Positions 17,386 to 26,567 of a stretch of DNA of 64,000 nucleotides are shown one piece after another (within the stretch, counting starts at the first letter, position 1; every line of letters begins with the position of its first letter). The notes below the pieces were generated by a model. It made no database searches. It saw only the letters and a list, made by a program, of their open reading frames with translations, and was not told the origin of the DNA. Source of the stretch: Paenibacillus soyae (lineage in GTDB: Bacteria; Bacillota; Bacilli; Paenibacillales; Paenibacillaceae); the NCBI RefSeq assembly GCF_024623455.1, contig NZ_JANIPJ010000003.1:1-64000 (forward strand), written 5' to 3'. The position numbers and the translations under genes were made by a program.

Positions 17386-18273
17386 CTAGTTATAAGTTCG
17401 CAGAACGCCGCTGATTAAGCCGTTATTGTATATAATTTTGCTAATATTGCGAAAAATCCGATGCTTATCGAAGAAGAAGACGACCGTGAGCGCCAGAAAC
17501 ACCGGCACCTTCAGTACGGATTTAACGAAAATGCCCGTTTTCCGCTCCGAGCTCACCGCGCTGCTCACGCCCTGCCAATAGATCCGGCGCAGCAGCCACT
17601 TGCGGCTGACTCTGCTTCGGGGTATTTTGTGCCGAACCCAGGCATGAGGGGTGTAATAGACGGTATAGCGGCTGCGGATACGGTCAATGAGCTCGGCTTC
17701 TTCGCTCGAGAGCAGGTTGCTTCCCACTCTTCCCAGGTCCTCGCGGAACGGCTTCAGCGTATCGAACACGGATTTGCGGAAAGCGACATTGGCTCCGAAC
17801 GGGATGGCCGGCTTTTTCATTTCCACGATTTCCTGCGAGTAGTCCAATATGGTATAGAGCGTGCGGTTCTCCGGCAGAAGCCAGGTCGGCTCCGCCCCTT
17901 CCCACGCCGGATCGATCTTGCCTCCGACGCAGCCGATCCGGGGATCGGACTCGAACACGGACACAATGCCTTCAATCCAGTTCTTGGAGGCCGCCGCATC
18001 GTCGTCAAGGAACAGGATGTAGTCGCCCTTCGCCTCGCGAATCGCGCGATTGCGGGCAACGGACAGGCCCAGCCGCTCCTCGTAGACATACAGGATCGGA
18101 ATGCTTGTCATCCGCTTGACTTCCTGGACGACCAGCCTGGTATTGTCGGTGGACCGGTTGTCGACCACGATGACCTCGTAATCGCCCGTGAAGCTTTGCT
18201 GCAGAAGACTGAACAGCGCTTCCCTCACGTCTTCGGCCCTGTTATGCGTGCATATCGCTACCGTCGCTTTCAT
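17386..18273 (-). CDS. Family 2 glycosyltransferase
   Basis: A 295-residue GT2 enzyme: MKATVAICTHNRAEDV at the start, VVDNRSTDNT, and the metal-binding FLDDDAAA near residue 95. A hydrophobic C-terminal segment (VPVFLALTVVFFF) probably anchors it to the membrane. It should add one sugar to the lipid-linked EPS repeat unit. The ATG at 18273 overlaps the preceding stop (ATGA) and has GAGGTGA upstream. Donor and linkage cannot be told. Confidence 0.9.
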   Translation of the reverse strand: MKATVAICTHNRAEDVREALFSLLQQSFTGDYEVIVVDNRSTDNTRLVVQEVKRMTSIPILYVYEERLGLSVARNRAIREAKGDYILFLDDDAAASKNWIEGIVSVFESDPRIGCVGGKIDPAWEGAEPTWLLPENRTLYTILDYSQEIVEMKKPAIPFGANVAFRKSVFDTLKPFREDLGRVGSNLLSSEEAELIDRIRSRYTVYYTPHAWVRHKIPRSRVSRKWLLRRIYWQGVSSAVSSERKTGIFVKSVLKVPVFLALTVVFFFDKHRIFRNISKIIYNNGLISGVLRTYN

Positions 18274-19316
18274 ACGTTCACCTCGTACCGTTTTGTGCCG
18301 GTGTAGACCTTGATCATTTTCCCGGCGATCCCTTGCCAGTCCAGCTCCGCGAGTTTCTTCGAAATATGCTTCTCGGCTTCGCTCATATTCATGTCGATCG
18401 ACTTCGCAAGCGCCTTGCGCAATCCGTCCGGGTCGTCGGGATCGTACAAGATTCCGCATCCCTCGGCAATGTATTCGCTAAGCGAGCCGAGCCGCGGCGC
18501 AACGACCGGCTTGAAATGGGAGAGCGCGAGAATCGCGCTTCCGGAAGTCGTGATCTGGTTATATGGCAGCACCATGACATCGCCGGCCTTCAAGAAATCC
18601 ACCAGCTCGCGATCGTCCACGAACTGCGGATACACCTTGATTCGGCCGTCGTTGATCGGATCGATGTAATCCAGGCTGTAGCCGTCGTCTACCTTGCCCG
18701 CTATAAGCAGGCCGGCCGATTCCAGCTTAAGCGATAGAAAGGCTTCGACCAGCTTCTCGACCCCTTTGTACGCATTGATGCGACCGACGAACAAGAACAG
18801 GAACTGCTCCGGCGGGATGCCGAACCGCCCCCGGATATCCGTGCCCGTGCCGACATAGGCATCCACGTAATGGCCGTGCGGCGTAACGATCAGCTTGTCT
18901 GCGCTGACCCCGAACGTCTCGGTTACTTCCTGCTTGACCGATTCGCTCAAGACAAAGCCCTTGTTGCAAACGGACAATATAAACTTGCGCATACGGTAAT
19001 CCCATTTGCTTTTGCCCGTCGAATGCGGCCAGACGTTGTGAACGGTCCAGAACAGCCGCACGCCCCGCGCCTTCAAGAACAGAAGAAGTCCGGCAAAGAA
19101 CAGCGACTTGATGAGCGTTAACGGAAAACTCGACGCTTGATACGAGTAGCTGGGCCAATGCATATGGACGATGTCTCCCTTGGATGGCTTCAGGGGGTTC
19201 CGTTTGTCGTAATGCTCCACCTGCAGGCCGTTGTCCTCGATGGACTTCGTCAGCAGCTCGGAGTATTTGTTATGCGGGCTTGCTTTCGGCCACATGTAGA
19301 CCGTAGGGTTACTCAT
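18270..19316 (-). CDS. GT4-type glycosyltransferase
   Basis: A 348-residue glycosyltransferase with a GT-B fold. The C-terminal half shows LFVGRINAYKGVEKLVEAF and the VMVLPYNQITTSGSAILALSHFKPVVA stretch expected around the donor site. The ATG at 19316 overlaps the flippase stop (ATGA); a nearer ATG 4 nt upstream opens a 3-codon frame only. It transfers one sugar of the EPS repeat unit. Substrate unknown. Confidence 0.9.
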   Translation of the reverse strand: MSNPTVYMWPKASPHNKYSELLTKSIEDNGLQVEHYDKRNPLKPSKGDIVHMHWPSYSYQASSFPLTLIKSLFFAGLLLFLKARGVRLFWTVHNVWPHSTGKSKWDYRMRKFILSVCNKGFVLSESVKQEVTETFGVSADKLIVTPHGHYVDAYVGTGTDIRGRFGIPPEQFLFLFVGRINAYKGVEKLVEAFLSLKLESAGLLIAGKVDDGYSLDYIDPINDGRIKVYPQFVDDRELVDFLKAGDVMVLPYNQITTSGSAILALSHFKPVVAPRLGSLSEYIAEGCGILYDPDDPDGLRKALAKSIDMNMSEAEKHISKKLAELDWQGIAGKMIKVYTGTKRYEVNV

Positions 19317-20683
19317 CCATTTCCACCTGCTCTTCCAACTCTTTTCATGATCTTGTTCTCTCTTAAACGCCCCATCAGGAAGCGGAAGTCGTCCTTGTCG
19401 TACAACATGCCGGCAATCCTCACTTTGAATGCGACCCGCATCGCGGCTATCGTCACGAGCATTCTCACCAGCGCGCCGACTAGCAGCGCCAAGGCGATTC
19501 CGTTCAGCCCGTACAGGGGCGTGAAGAGGAAGAATAGTCCGATCGTAATCGCAAGCGCGATGATTTGCCGGATCAGCACGAGGCCGGGACGGCCCAGCGC
19601 GTTGAACGAAGCGGCCAGAATCCAGGAGCCGCCGCCGAGTATGCATTCGATCGAAAGCAGATAAAAGGCGGTGCTGGCCTCCAGAAATTCATGGCCGAAC
19701 AAGAGGCCCATCAGAAACCTGCCGATGAACATGCTCGGCACGACCACGATCGTCATTAGAATAAGAGACAGCCGGAAGGCTCGGCCGACCGTTGACAGGA
19801 TCTTGTCCTTGTCCATTCCCGTCAGCTTCGGAAAGATGACGTTCGAGATCGCCGTCTGAACCGTGTTGAACACGCGGGACAGCGCGTATACGACGCTGTA
19901 CAAACCGAGATCCCGAGGCGTGAGCAGCGATAAAATAATGATTTTGTCAAACTGCGTATACAGCGTTCCGAGCAGCTCGACGCCGAACACCCGGCTGCCG
20001 TAGCCGAACAGCGAGCCGGCCGCCGCCTTGTCGACCATGCGCCTGAGCCAATCGATCCGGAGCTCGCCCCTCAGCTGGTACAAGGACCAAATGACGACGA
20101 GCAGCGTCGTGATCAAGAAGACGAACGAAGCGGCGTGAATGCTCAGTACCCCGACCGCGTAGAGCGCGGCGATTCCCGCCAAATTGAAGAGCGGGACGAA
20201 CAGCCTTACGCCGTTGTACGTTCGGAAGTTATCCGAGCTTTGCGCCAGAGCCGCCGTCAGATTGACCGCCAGCAGCAGCGGCAACGTCAGCACGGTGTAC
20301 CACTTCGCGGTCTGAATGACCTCCGCGGAATAGCCGCCCAGCCATACCGGGAGACAGATCCAAGATACGACGCCGATCACGATGCTTACCGCGAGCTGAT
20401 ACAGAAATCCCGCCCTGATGAATTCGGCCCCTCTGCCGGCTTGCTGCTTCATGTTGTAGATGAGGGAAGTGGGAAGACCGAAGCCGACGATTCCGACCAG
20501 GAAGGTCGGCCAGAATAGAATCGCCGTAAACTCGCCTTTGCCCTCGACGCCGAACATTCTCGCCGTCACGATGGAGGTGATCGTCGTAATGACCATCACC
20601 AAGAAATTGGTGGCGCTCGTTCGCATGATCGTCTGAACGAGGCCGTTCCCGTTTAGCCGTTTTTGGATTGCCAACTGTGCCAT
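19313..20683 (-). CDS. Repeat-unit flippase (Wzx-like)
   Basis: The 456-residue protein is a polytopic membrane protein of the polysaccharide transporter superfamily with about 12-14 hydrophobic segments, beginning with TSATNFLVMVITTITSIVTARMFGVEGKGEF. It should move the undecaprenyl-linked EPS repeat unit to the outer face of the membrane for polymerisation. It lies between two glycosyltransferase genes, and its stop overlaps the start of the next one. Confidence 0.9.
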   Translation of the reverse strand: MAQLAIQKRLNGNGLVQTIMRTSATNFLVMVITTITSIVTARMFGVEGKGEFTAILFWPTFLVGIVGFGLPTSLIYNMKQQAGRGAEFIRAGFLYQLAVSIVIGVVSWICLPVWLGGYSAEVIQTAKWYTVLTLPLLLAVNLTAALAQSSDNFRTYNGVRLFVPLFNLAGIAALYAVGVLSIHAASFVFLITTLLVVIWSLYQLRGELRIDWLRRMVDKAAAGSLFGYGSRVFGVELLGTLYTQFDKIIILSLLTPRDLGLYSVVYALSRVFNTVQTAISNVIFPKLTGMDKDKILSTVGRAFRLSLILMTIVVVPSMFIGRFLMGLLFGHEFLEASTAFYLLSIECILGGGSWILAASFNALGRPGLVLIRQIIALAITIGLFFLFTPLYGLNGIALALLVGALVRMLVTIAAMRVAFKVRIAGMLYDKDDFRFLMGRLRENKIMKRVGRAGGNG

Positions 20684-20692
20684 AACAATAAA

Positions 20693-21937
20693 CTACCTTC
20701 CTACGCCGGCCTTCATTTTTTTCTCGGAGAATAAATTCTCCGATAGAGCAATGCCGGATTGCCCGAGCATGACCGATTGGTATAATTCCTTATGCTGTTC
20801 AAGCAGCGATTGCTTGGTGAATTTGCGGCTGTGCTCCAGGCACTCCTTCTGAATCGCTGCTTTCTCTTCGGCCGAGCGGCGGTAATACTCCGTCAGCTTG
20901 TCCCGGATCGCGCCCGAGCTGCCCGGCGCGAACAGATACCCGCGATTCATGACGACGTCGGGAATTCCGCCTACGGCCGAGGCGTATACCGGCGTCCCGA
21001 CTTGATACGATTCGATGATGACCCGGCCGAACGGCTCCTCCCAAATCGAGGGAACGACGGTTACGTCCACCTTGGCCATTAGGTCCCGCGCCTCGGCCGG
21101 CTTCACTTTGCCGGTGAACACGATGCGTCCGTCATCGCCGCAAGCAGCCGCCAGCTCATCCTTCAGCTTGCCTTCGCCGCATACATAGAGCCGCTCCACC
21201 TGCTCCGCCGGCAGCGAGAGGACGGCTTCGACGATCTCGCGGACGCCCTTCTCCTGCTCGATTCTGCCGAAATAGCCGACGCGCAGCGGCTTGCGCTCGA
21301 ATTCCTTCTCGCCCGCGGCGATGTCGCCCTCCACCGCGTTCGGAATGACGAGGTGCTCCGCGTTCGGGAACAAGCCCGACTTCGTATGCCGGTTCAAGAT
21401 ATGCGAGGAGATGCCGACCGCCGCGGATACCCGCTTGCTGAACGCAAGGGAAGGCAGCTTGTATAACCGCGCCAGCAGCGGATTCGCTATCGGCGAGCTG
21501 ACGGGCGAGATGAGCGAATAATCCCGCAGCGTATGCACGATCGGCACGCCCGCTTGGTGGAAGGCCGACCAGATCCCCGCTCCGAACCCGGACAAATTTT
21601 GCGTATGGACGATGTCCGGCCGTATTTGCCTAAGCAAGCCCGATACGGCCCCGATTTGCATCGGATTGTACATATCGATAAGCCTGCGGGCTACCTTCTG
21701 CAGCGTGCCTCGGCCCTCCCCCTCTCCGATCCAATACAGATTGTTGTAGGGGAGGCGGTGCACTGTAACCCCATTGATCCTCTCAGCTTGGATGCCGGCG
21801 CTTCTCTTCTGCCCGCCCGTCGTGAACACGTGCACGTCTGCCACTGGTGCAAGCGTCTCGGCCAAAATTTGCGTCGATATTTCCGCGCCGCCGATTATAT
21901 GCGGCGTGTACAAGCTGTTTACGATAACGATCTTCAT
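20693..21937 (-). CDS. GT4-type glycosyltransferase
   Basis: A 414-residue GT-B enzyme. The acceptor-domain motif YTPHIIGGAEIS is near residue 10, RVGYFGRIEQEKGVREIVEAV marks the start of the donor domain, and VVPSIWEEPFGRVIIESYQVGTPVYAS is the GT4 donor-binding signature with the E-x7-E. I chose ATG 21937 (GGAGA 8 nt upstream) over 21952, which lacks a ribosome site. Its 5' end overlaps the reading frame of the polymerase gene by 155 nt as that frame now stands. Confidence 0.92.
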   Translation of the reverse strand: MKIVIVNSLYTPHIIGGAEISTQILAETLAPVADVHVFTTGGQKRSAGIQAERINGVTVHRLPYNNLYWIGEGEGRGTLQKVARRLIDMYNPMQIGAVSGLLRQIRPDIVHTQNLSGFGAGIWSAFHQAGVPIVHTLRDYSLISPVSSPIANPLLARLYKLPSLAFSKRVSAAVGISSHILNRHTKSGLFPNAEHLVIPNAVEGDIAAGEKEFERKPLRVGYFGRIEQEKGVREIVEAVLSLPAEQVERLYVCGEGKLKDELAAACGDDGRIVFTGKVKPAEARDLMAKVDVTVVPSIWEEPFGRVIIESYQVGTPVYASAVGGIPDVVMNRGYLFAPGSSGAIRDKLTEYYRRSAEEKAAIQKECLEHSRKFTKQSLLEQHKELYQSVMLGQSGIALSENLFSEKKMKAGVGR

Positions 21938-23168
21938 GCCTTTCGTCTCCATTCGCTATAGATAGGTCGAACCCACCCCCGCGGATGAACCCGAACAACA
22001 ACCAGAAATCCAGAAACGCATAAGAATCAAAATTCATGACAAGAGCGATGCATAAAGCAAAAGCGAATTTCGAATACGGATTTGCCCCGCAGCTACGAAA
22101 AATCGAAACGAGAAACCCTCCAAAGAGGATAACCCCGATAAGGCCTTCCTCCGCGAACACCTTCGACACCAGATTTCTCGACGTGGCTGCATCGGGCTTA
22201 TTAAACACTAGATCGTATACTTCGGTGAATTTCAATCCACTGCTGAAATGCTGCTGTAGAAGGGAGGCAAATTCCGTATAGTAATAACCGCCGCCTACTC
22301 CGAAAATCGGATGTTTGGCGAATTCCAGGAAACCGATGGCCGGAAACACCACCCGGATAAAAAAAGAATTGTCGTTATTCATCAATTGATTGAGATCGAA
22401 CTGAAAGCGGTCCGTAAAGTAGCCGCTTATCTTGAACGTTTCGATCAGATAAGGCACGCCTACGACAACGACGAAGGCGCAGGCCGCCAGAACGGCCAGC
22501 ATCTTGCCTCTGTTCTTGCTCGTTGCCAGCACGTAAATAACCAGCGCGGTCAGCAGCACCATGTAGGCGTAAGCCGAGAACGACACCACGAGTATAAATA
22601 TGGTGGCTATAAACAGGAGCAGCAGCTTGCGAAAGCCCCGTTTGTACAGGAAAAACAGGATAAGTCCGCCGCTTAGCATATGAATCGCCGCCCATGAGGG
22701 CTCTCCCGACAGCATCTGGATTCTTCTGAGATACACCTTCTCCGCGAATAGCCCCGTAAAGGCGCCGGAAAATCCGCTGCGGACGAAGAACGAATCGAAG
22801 AACTGCAGAATTCCGGCAGCGAGCGGGGGAATGAACCCGATCGCGATGCTTTTGGCGATGCCCCTCCATATTTCCGGATCCTTCTTCGCCTGCTCGCAGA
22901 CATATACCGTTACCCTGTACATCGACAAGCCGAACAACAGCGTAATGACATGCGACGCGCTGCTGCCGATATCGCCGTTCGTCGTAGCGACGATCAAGGA
23001 ATGCCCGATACTGTACATCGCGAAGAGGAGAAGAAAGACATCCCCTTTCTTGAACCTGAAGTCGGTCAGCAGGAGCAAGACGGAAGCAAGGAACATCGGA
23101 AACATCGATACCGGCCGGTAGACCGAGAACGGGATATACGGCAAGCTGTCGTACGTCAGAAGCATCAA
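21783..23168 (-). CDS. EPS polymerase (Wzy / O-antigen ligase-like), 3' end doubtful
   Basis: A polytopic membrane protein with about ten hydrophobic segments and a long outer loop (LQQHFSSGLKFTEVYDLVFNKPD), fitting a Wzy-type polymerase. Two oddities are visible. The frame runs 155 nt into the next gene with a hydrophilic, Arg-rich tail that looks like out-of-frame sequence. One frame over, a TAG at 21956-21958 would end the protein 18 bp before the GT start. A run of five G near 21980 is where a one-base change would restore this. The N-terminus is also unclear: hydrophobic codons continue upstream of ATG 23168 without a normal start codon. Confidence 0.75.
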   Translation of the reverse strand: MMLLTYDSLPYIPFSVYRPVSMFPMFLASVLLLLTDFRFKKGDVFLLLFAMYSIGHSLIVATTNGDIGSSASHVITLLFGLSMYRVTVYVCEQAKKDPEIWRGIAKSIAIGFIPPLAAGILQFFDSFFVRSGFSGAFTGLFAEKVYLRRIQMLSGEPSWAAIHMLSGGLILFFLYKRGFRKLLLLFIATIFILVVSFSAYAYMVLLTALVIYVLATSKNRGKMLAVLAACAFVVVVGVPYLIETFKISGYFTDRFQFDLNQLMNNDNSFFIRVVFPAIGFLEFAKHPIFGVGGGYYYTEFASLLQQHFSSGLKFTEVYDLVFNKPDAATSRNLVSKVFAEEGLIGVILFGGFLVSIFRSCGANPYSKFAFALCIALVMNFDSYAFLDFWLLFGFIRGGGFDLSIANGDERHEDRYRKQLVHAAYNRRRGNIDANFGRDACTSGRRARVHDGRAEEKRRHPS

Positions 23169-23221
23169 GGATAATAGGAATAGAGAGATAACCAGATTTC
23201 GGACAATGAGCGCCTGCTTCG

Positions 23222-24487
23222 TTAATGGCTGTACGATAATATCAACTCCAGATTTTTGCGGGTTACGGAGCTGCTGAAGTGACGGCTCACGTAACGGATC
23301 GAATTGCGCGAGACTTTTTCGTTCATTTCCTTGTCGTTCAGCAGCAGGAGCACGTTCCGCACCATTTCCTCATCCGTTTCGGAAACGAACAGATCCTCGT
23401 GATTAATGGCATTGATGCCTTCGCTGCCGATCGGATTCGTGACGACGGGGACGCCCCAAGACATCGCCTCGACGATTTTCGTTTTGATTCCCGTGCCGAA
23501 CAGCAGCGGAGCGATCATTAAGGCGGCATCGCTCACGACCCGCTTCACGTCATCCACTTCGCCGGTTACGATCACTCCGGGATAGGTCTGCTGCAGCCTC
23601 AGCACTTCCGCGGTCGGGTTTTTGCCGATGATATAGAATGTTGCGTCGGGCGCCTTCCGCTTGATGCTGGGCCATATCTTCTCGCAGAAAAAAACGCACG
23701 CGGAGCTATTGTGGGGAATGTCCATCTTCCCGACAAAGACGAGCTTGTTCCGATCGTAAGGGCGGGGATTCCCCGCCGATTGCCCATCCGGATCGAATCG
23801 CATCGGGATGCCGAGACAAGAACGGTGGCTTACGATTTGCCGGAACGTCTCCGCTTCCTTGGGCGAAGTGAAGATCAGATGCTGGAAATGGCGTGCAGCA
23901 TGCTTCTCGTACTTATGCAGCAGCTTGCTTTCGAACGCGATGAGCCATTTCTGAATGAACTTCAAATCGGCAAACCGCTTGAGCCCGGACGGAAGCTTGT
24001 CCGAAAAGCCGCCGAATACGGACGGAATGTACCGGAACCATTGAAGCTGACGTTCATAGCGCAAGGACAGCAGGTCATCATAGCTGAGCACGCGCTGCCC
24101 GGTTCCGTCCGCCACGTACTCCGCGACGCGCACCATGTCGTAGAAGATGAATTCCGGCTGCTCTTCCTCGATCAACTGTTTGATCCGCCGATGCGTTCTC
24201 CGGGAGTAATAGACGGATACTTGAAGCGGCCACTTCCGCATAAGCAAGGAGTAGACCAGCGCATTGAACAGCTTCTCTAGCATGCCTGGCAGCTCCAGAC
24301 TTTCGAGCCGGGCAATCGCATCCGGCTTGTGCTCCAAGTACTTCTTGTCGTCGACAAAGGACAAATTCACGATCCGGCATTCGGGATAGATGTCTTTGAC
24401 TTGCTGAATGTATTGCTGAAGCAGATTTTTTCTGCCGTCCGTATTCGGAAACGGCAGCCTATTCGTAATAAACATCATTTTTTTCAT
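23222..24487 (-). CDS. GT4-type glycosyltransferase
   Basis: A 421-residue GT-B protein with the plan of EPS transferases: FITNRLPFPNTDGRKN at the N-terminus, LVFVGKMDIPHNSSACVFFCE at the start of the donor domain, and APLLFGTGIKTKIVEAMSWGVPVVTNPIGSEGI as the donor-binding block. The start ATG at 24487 has AAGGCGGAAA upstream. It follows the phosphoglycosyl transferase by 12 bp and may add the second sugar; that order is inferred from position only. Confidence 0.9.
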   Translation of the reverse strand: MKKMMFITNRLPFPNTDGRKNLLQQYIQQVKDIYPECRIVNLSFVDDKKYLEHKPDAIARLESLELPGMLEKLFNALVYSLLMRKWPLQVSVYYSRRTHRRIKQLIEEEQPEFIFYDMVRVAEYVADGTGQRVLSYDDLLSLRYERQLQWFRYIPSVFGGFSDKLPSGLKRFADLKFIQKWLIAFESKLLHKYEKHAARHFQHLIFTSPKEAETFRQIVSHRSCLGIPMRFDPDGQSAGNPRPYDRNKLVFVGKMDIPHNSSACVFFCEKIWPSIKRKAPDATFYIIGKNPTAEVLRLQQTYPGVIVTGEVDDVKRVVSDAALMIAPLLFGTGIKTKIVEAMSWGVPVVTNPIGSEGINAINHEDLFVSETDEEMVRNVLLLLNDKEMNEKVSRNSIRYVSRHFSSSVTRKNLELILSYSH

Positions 24488-24499
24488 TGGTTTTCCGCC

Positions 24500-25165
24500 T
24501 TAGAATGCATCTTTTGCCCCGAAAAGCACTCGGAACGTCTTGAATATGATGATTAAATCAAAAATAACGCTCCGATTTTGAATATATTTCAAATCCAGTT
24601 CGACCATTTCCTTAAAGCTGAGTTCATTGCGGCCGCTAACCTGCCATAGTCCCGTGCAGCCGGGCGTAACCGTCAACCGCAGCTTGTCGTAATCGGTATA
24701 TTCCGCGACTTCCCTCACAAGAGGAGGTCTCGGACCGACCAAGGACATCTCGCCCCGAAGCACGTTGATTAGCTGCGGAAGCTCGTCAATGCTCGTCTTG
24801 CGGATGAACTTCCCGACCTTCGTAATGCGCGGGTCGTTCTTCATCTTGAACATGGCGCCCTCGATTTCGTTCTGGTCGAGCAGCTCCTTCAGCCTTTCTT
24901 CGGCGTTGCTTACCATTGAGCGGAATTTAAACATCCGGAACGGCTTCTCGTTCTTGCCGATTCTCGTTTGATAGAATAATAAGGAGCCTTTCGGATCCTC
25001 GAGCTTGATCAGAACGGCAATGAGGACGAACAACGGGCTTAACAGAATCAAACCTATCAAAGAACCGGTGATATCAATGGTCCTCTTGAGCACCGAATTC
25101 AAAGAAAAACGATATTCGTTAGGCCTGTTTATTGCGACTTCATCGCGGTACTGCGGTTGCATCAT
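24500..25165 (-). CDS. Undecaprenyl-phosphate sugar-1-phosphate transferase
   Basis: The 221-residue protein is a bacterial sugar transferase (polyprenol phosphoglycosyl transferase) that loads the first sugar phosphate onto undecaprenyl phosphate. One membrane helix (about 31-55, SLIGLILLSPLFVLIAVLI) precedes the catalytic domain with KFRSMV, RKTSIDELPQLINVLRGEMSLVGPRPP and TPGCTGLWQVSGRN. It is a short form without the extra N-terminal helices of WcaJ. The ATG overlaps the galU stop by one base. With galU next door, glucose-1-phosphate is the likely first sugar. Confidence 0.93.
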   Translation of the reverse strand: MMQPQYRDEVAINRPNEYRFSLNSVLKRTIDITGSLIGLILLSPLFVLIAVLIKLEDPKGSLLFYQTRIGKNEKPFRMFKFRSMVSNAEERLKELLDQNEIEGAMFKMKNDPRITKVGKFIRKTSIDELPQLINVLRGEMSLVGPRPPLVREVAEYTDYDKLRLTVTPGCTGLWQVSGRNELSFKEMVELDLKYIQNRSVIFDLIIIFKTFRVLFGAKDAF

Positions 25166-26067
25166 TATTCACCCCCTATCGCAATCAATTGTTTTCCGTG
25201 CTCCCTCTCGAGCAGTTCGCCTAGCTCGGTCAAGAGCTGATGGCGTAGCTCGTTGTTCCGAAGGGCGAAATCGACGGTCGTCATAATAAAGCCGAGCCTT
25301 TCGCCCACGTCATACCGCTTGCCTTGGAAATCGTAGGCGTAGACCCCTTGAGCCACGTTCAGCTTCTGAATCGCGTCGGTCAGCTGAATTTCTCCGCCCG
25401 CCCCGATTTCTTGCTGGCCCAAGTATTCGAATATTTCCGGCGTCAGGACATAGCGGCCCATAATGGCCAGGTTGGAAGGCGCTTGTCCCATCGGCGGCTT
25501 CTCGACGAACCGGTTCACCTGATAGAGGCGCCCCATCGTCTCGCCGGGATCGACTATTCCGTAGCGGTTCGTCTGATCCGGCTGGACGGCCTGCACGCCG
25601 ATTACCGAGCGACCCGTAAGATCGTATTGCTCGATCAGCTGCCTGGTGCAAGGAGTGCTGGCTTCCACGATATCGTCGCCAAGCAGAACGGCGAACGGCT
25701 CGTCCCCGATGAAATTGCGGGCGCACCATACGGCGTGGCCAAGCCCCTTCGCTTCTTTCTGCCTGATATAGTGCAGGTTCACGTTCGAGGATTTCCTTAC
25801 TTCCTCCAGTATGTCGAGCTTCCCCTTGCTCTCGAGCGTATATTCCAGCTCAAACGCGCTGTCGAAGTGATCCTCGATCGCCCGTTTGCCTTTGCCCGTT
25901 ACGACGATAATGTCTTCCACGCCCGACTCGATGGCTTCCTCCACGATGTATTGAATGGTAGGCTTATCAACGATAGGAAGCATTTCTTTCGGCATGGCTT
26001 TCGTCGCCGGTAAAAACCGGGTACCGAGACCAGCAGCAGGAATAATGGCTTTTCTCACTTTTTTCAA
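25165..26067 (-). CDS. galU: UTP-glucose-1-phosphate uridylyltransferase
   Basis: A 300-residue enzyme making UDP-glucose from UTP and glucose-1-phosphate. The signature [20 protein letters not shown] is at 10-29, followed by [16 protein letters not shown]-glucose feeds both the glycosyltransferases and ugd. It is the first gene after the large non-coding block at 26068-26567, so its expression depends on transcription passing through that block or starting within it. I see no clear promoter. Confidence 0.96.
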   Translation of the reverse strand: MKKVRKAIIPAAGLGTRFLPATKAMPKEMLPIVDKPTIQYIVEEAIESGVEDIIVVTGKGKRAIEDHFDSAFELEYTLESKGKLDILEEVRKSSNVNLHYIRQKEAKGLGHAVWCARNFIGDEPFAVLLGDDIVEASTPCTRQLIEQYDLTGRSVIGVQAVQPDQTNRYGIVDPGETMGRLYQVNRFVEKPPMGQAPSNLAIMGRYVLTPEIFEYLGQQEIGAGGEIQLTDAIQKLNVAQGVYAYDFQGKRYDVGERLGFIMTTVDFALRNNELRHQLLTELGELLEREHGKQLIAIGGE

Positions 26068-26118
26068 TTGACCTCACCCTACCCTCTCTTTTTTTGTATA
26101 GCGAAAAATAAAATACAA

Positions 26119-26284
26119 GTTCAAAAAGTTCAGTTTTCAGCACCGAGAAGATCGGATGAAGCTAGAAACTGAGGAGCGGAGCGTAGTGGAGCTACGTGAG
26201 CACCGGAAGTTTCGGCTGAATTCGATATTTGATGCTGATTAGGCTTCCTGATACGCTTCGTGATCAAAAGTGGACTTTTTGAAC
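26119..26284. repeat. Repeat unit with 11-bp terminal inverted repeats
   Basis: A 166-bp unit bounded by GTTCAAAAAGT (26119-26129) and ACTTTTTGAAC (26274-26284). It contains the left 101-bp arm and an inner CGTAG/CTACG hairpin. It has no coding potential, so it may be a miniature non-autonomous element or part of one large structured RNA. Confidence 0.6.
26129..26229. repeat. Left arm of a 101-bp inverted repeat
   Basis: This arm is the reverse complement of 26455-26555 with about 10 mismatches in 101 positions. In the minus-strand transcript the two arms could pair into a very long stem enclosing the 225-nt core. Each arm also holds its own small hairpin around GGAGCGGAGCG. Confidence 0.9.
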
Positions 26285-26285
26285 A

Positions 26286-26429
26286 ACCTCAAATAGGGCA
26301 TCTAACCCCCCCTCACGTCACGCCCTTGACGATTAACGTCTAAGGCCAAGCGACCCACAGCATGACCGAGTGCCTCCGGTGATAAAGGTGCAGGAGACAT
26401 TACCTTCCGTTCAGTTCCCATTACGAGGT
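26286..26429 (-). ncRNA. Candidate structured RNA between EPS kinase and galU (EAR-like?)
   Basis: Read on the minus strand, this core can close with ACCTC (26425-26429) against GAGGT (26286-26290) and holds further helices: CCTTAGACG/CGTCAAGG (26324-26345), AGGGC/GCCCT (26295-26326) with a G7 run in its loop, and ACCG/CGGT near 26367-26384. In Bacillales eps operons the EAR antitermination RNA lies between the same two functional positions, after the Wzz/kinase pair. I could not match its consensus from memory, so identity is inference. A 32-codon frame at 26302-26400 looks incidental. Confidence 0.45.
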
Positions 26430-26454
26430 ATTTCTAGAAGCTTACTCGACATCG

Positions 26455-26555
26455 AATCTTGAATTCAGCCGAAACTTCCGGTGCTCACGTAGCGCTGCTA
26501 CGCTCCGCTCCTCAGTTTCTAGCTTCATCCAACCTTCTCGGTACTGAGAACCGAA
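26455..26555. repeat. Right arm of a 101-bp inverted repeat
   Basis: The partner of 26129-26229. It begins 12 bp after the tyrosine kinase stop codon. Changes between the arms are spread along the length, with three clustered in the loop of the inner CGTAG/CTACG hairpin, so the stem itself is better kept than the loop. Confidence 0.9.
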
Positions 26556-26567
26556 CCTTTTGTATGA

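Noticed and set aside
26302-26400. A 32-codon minus-strand frame beginning MSPAPLSPEALGH inside the structured block
   Set aside because: No ribosome site and it overlaps the helices of the candidate RNA; I consider it incidental, although its translation reads like protein.
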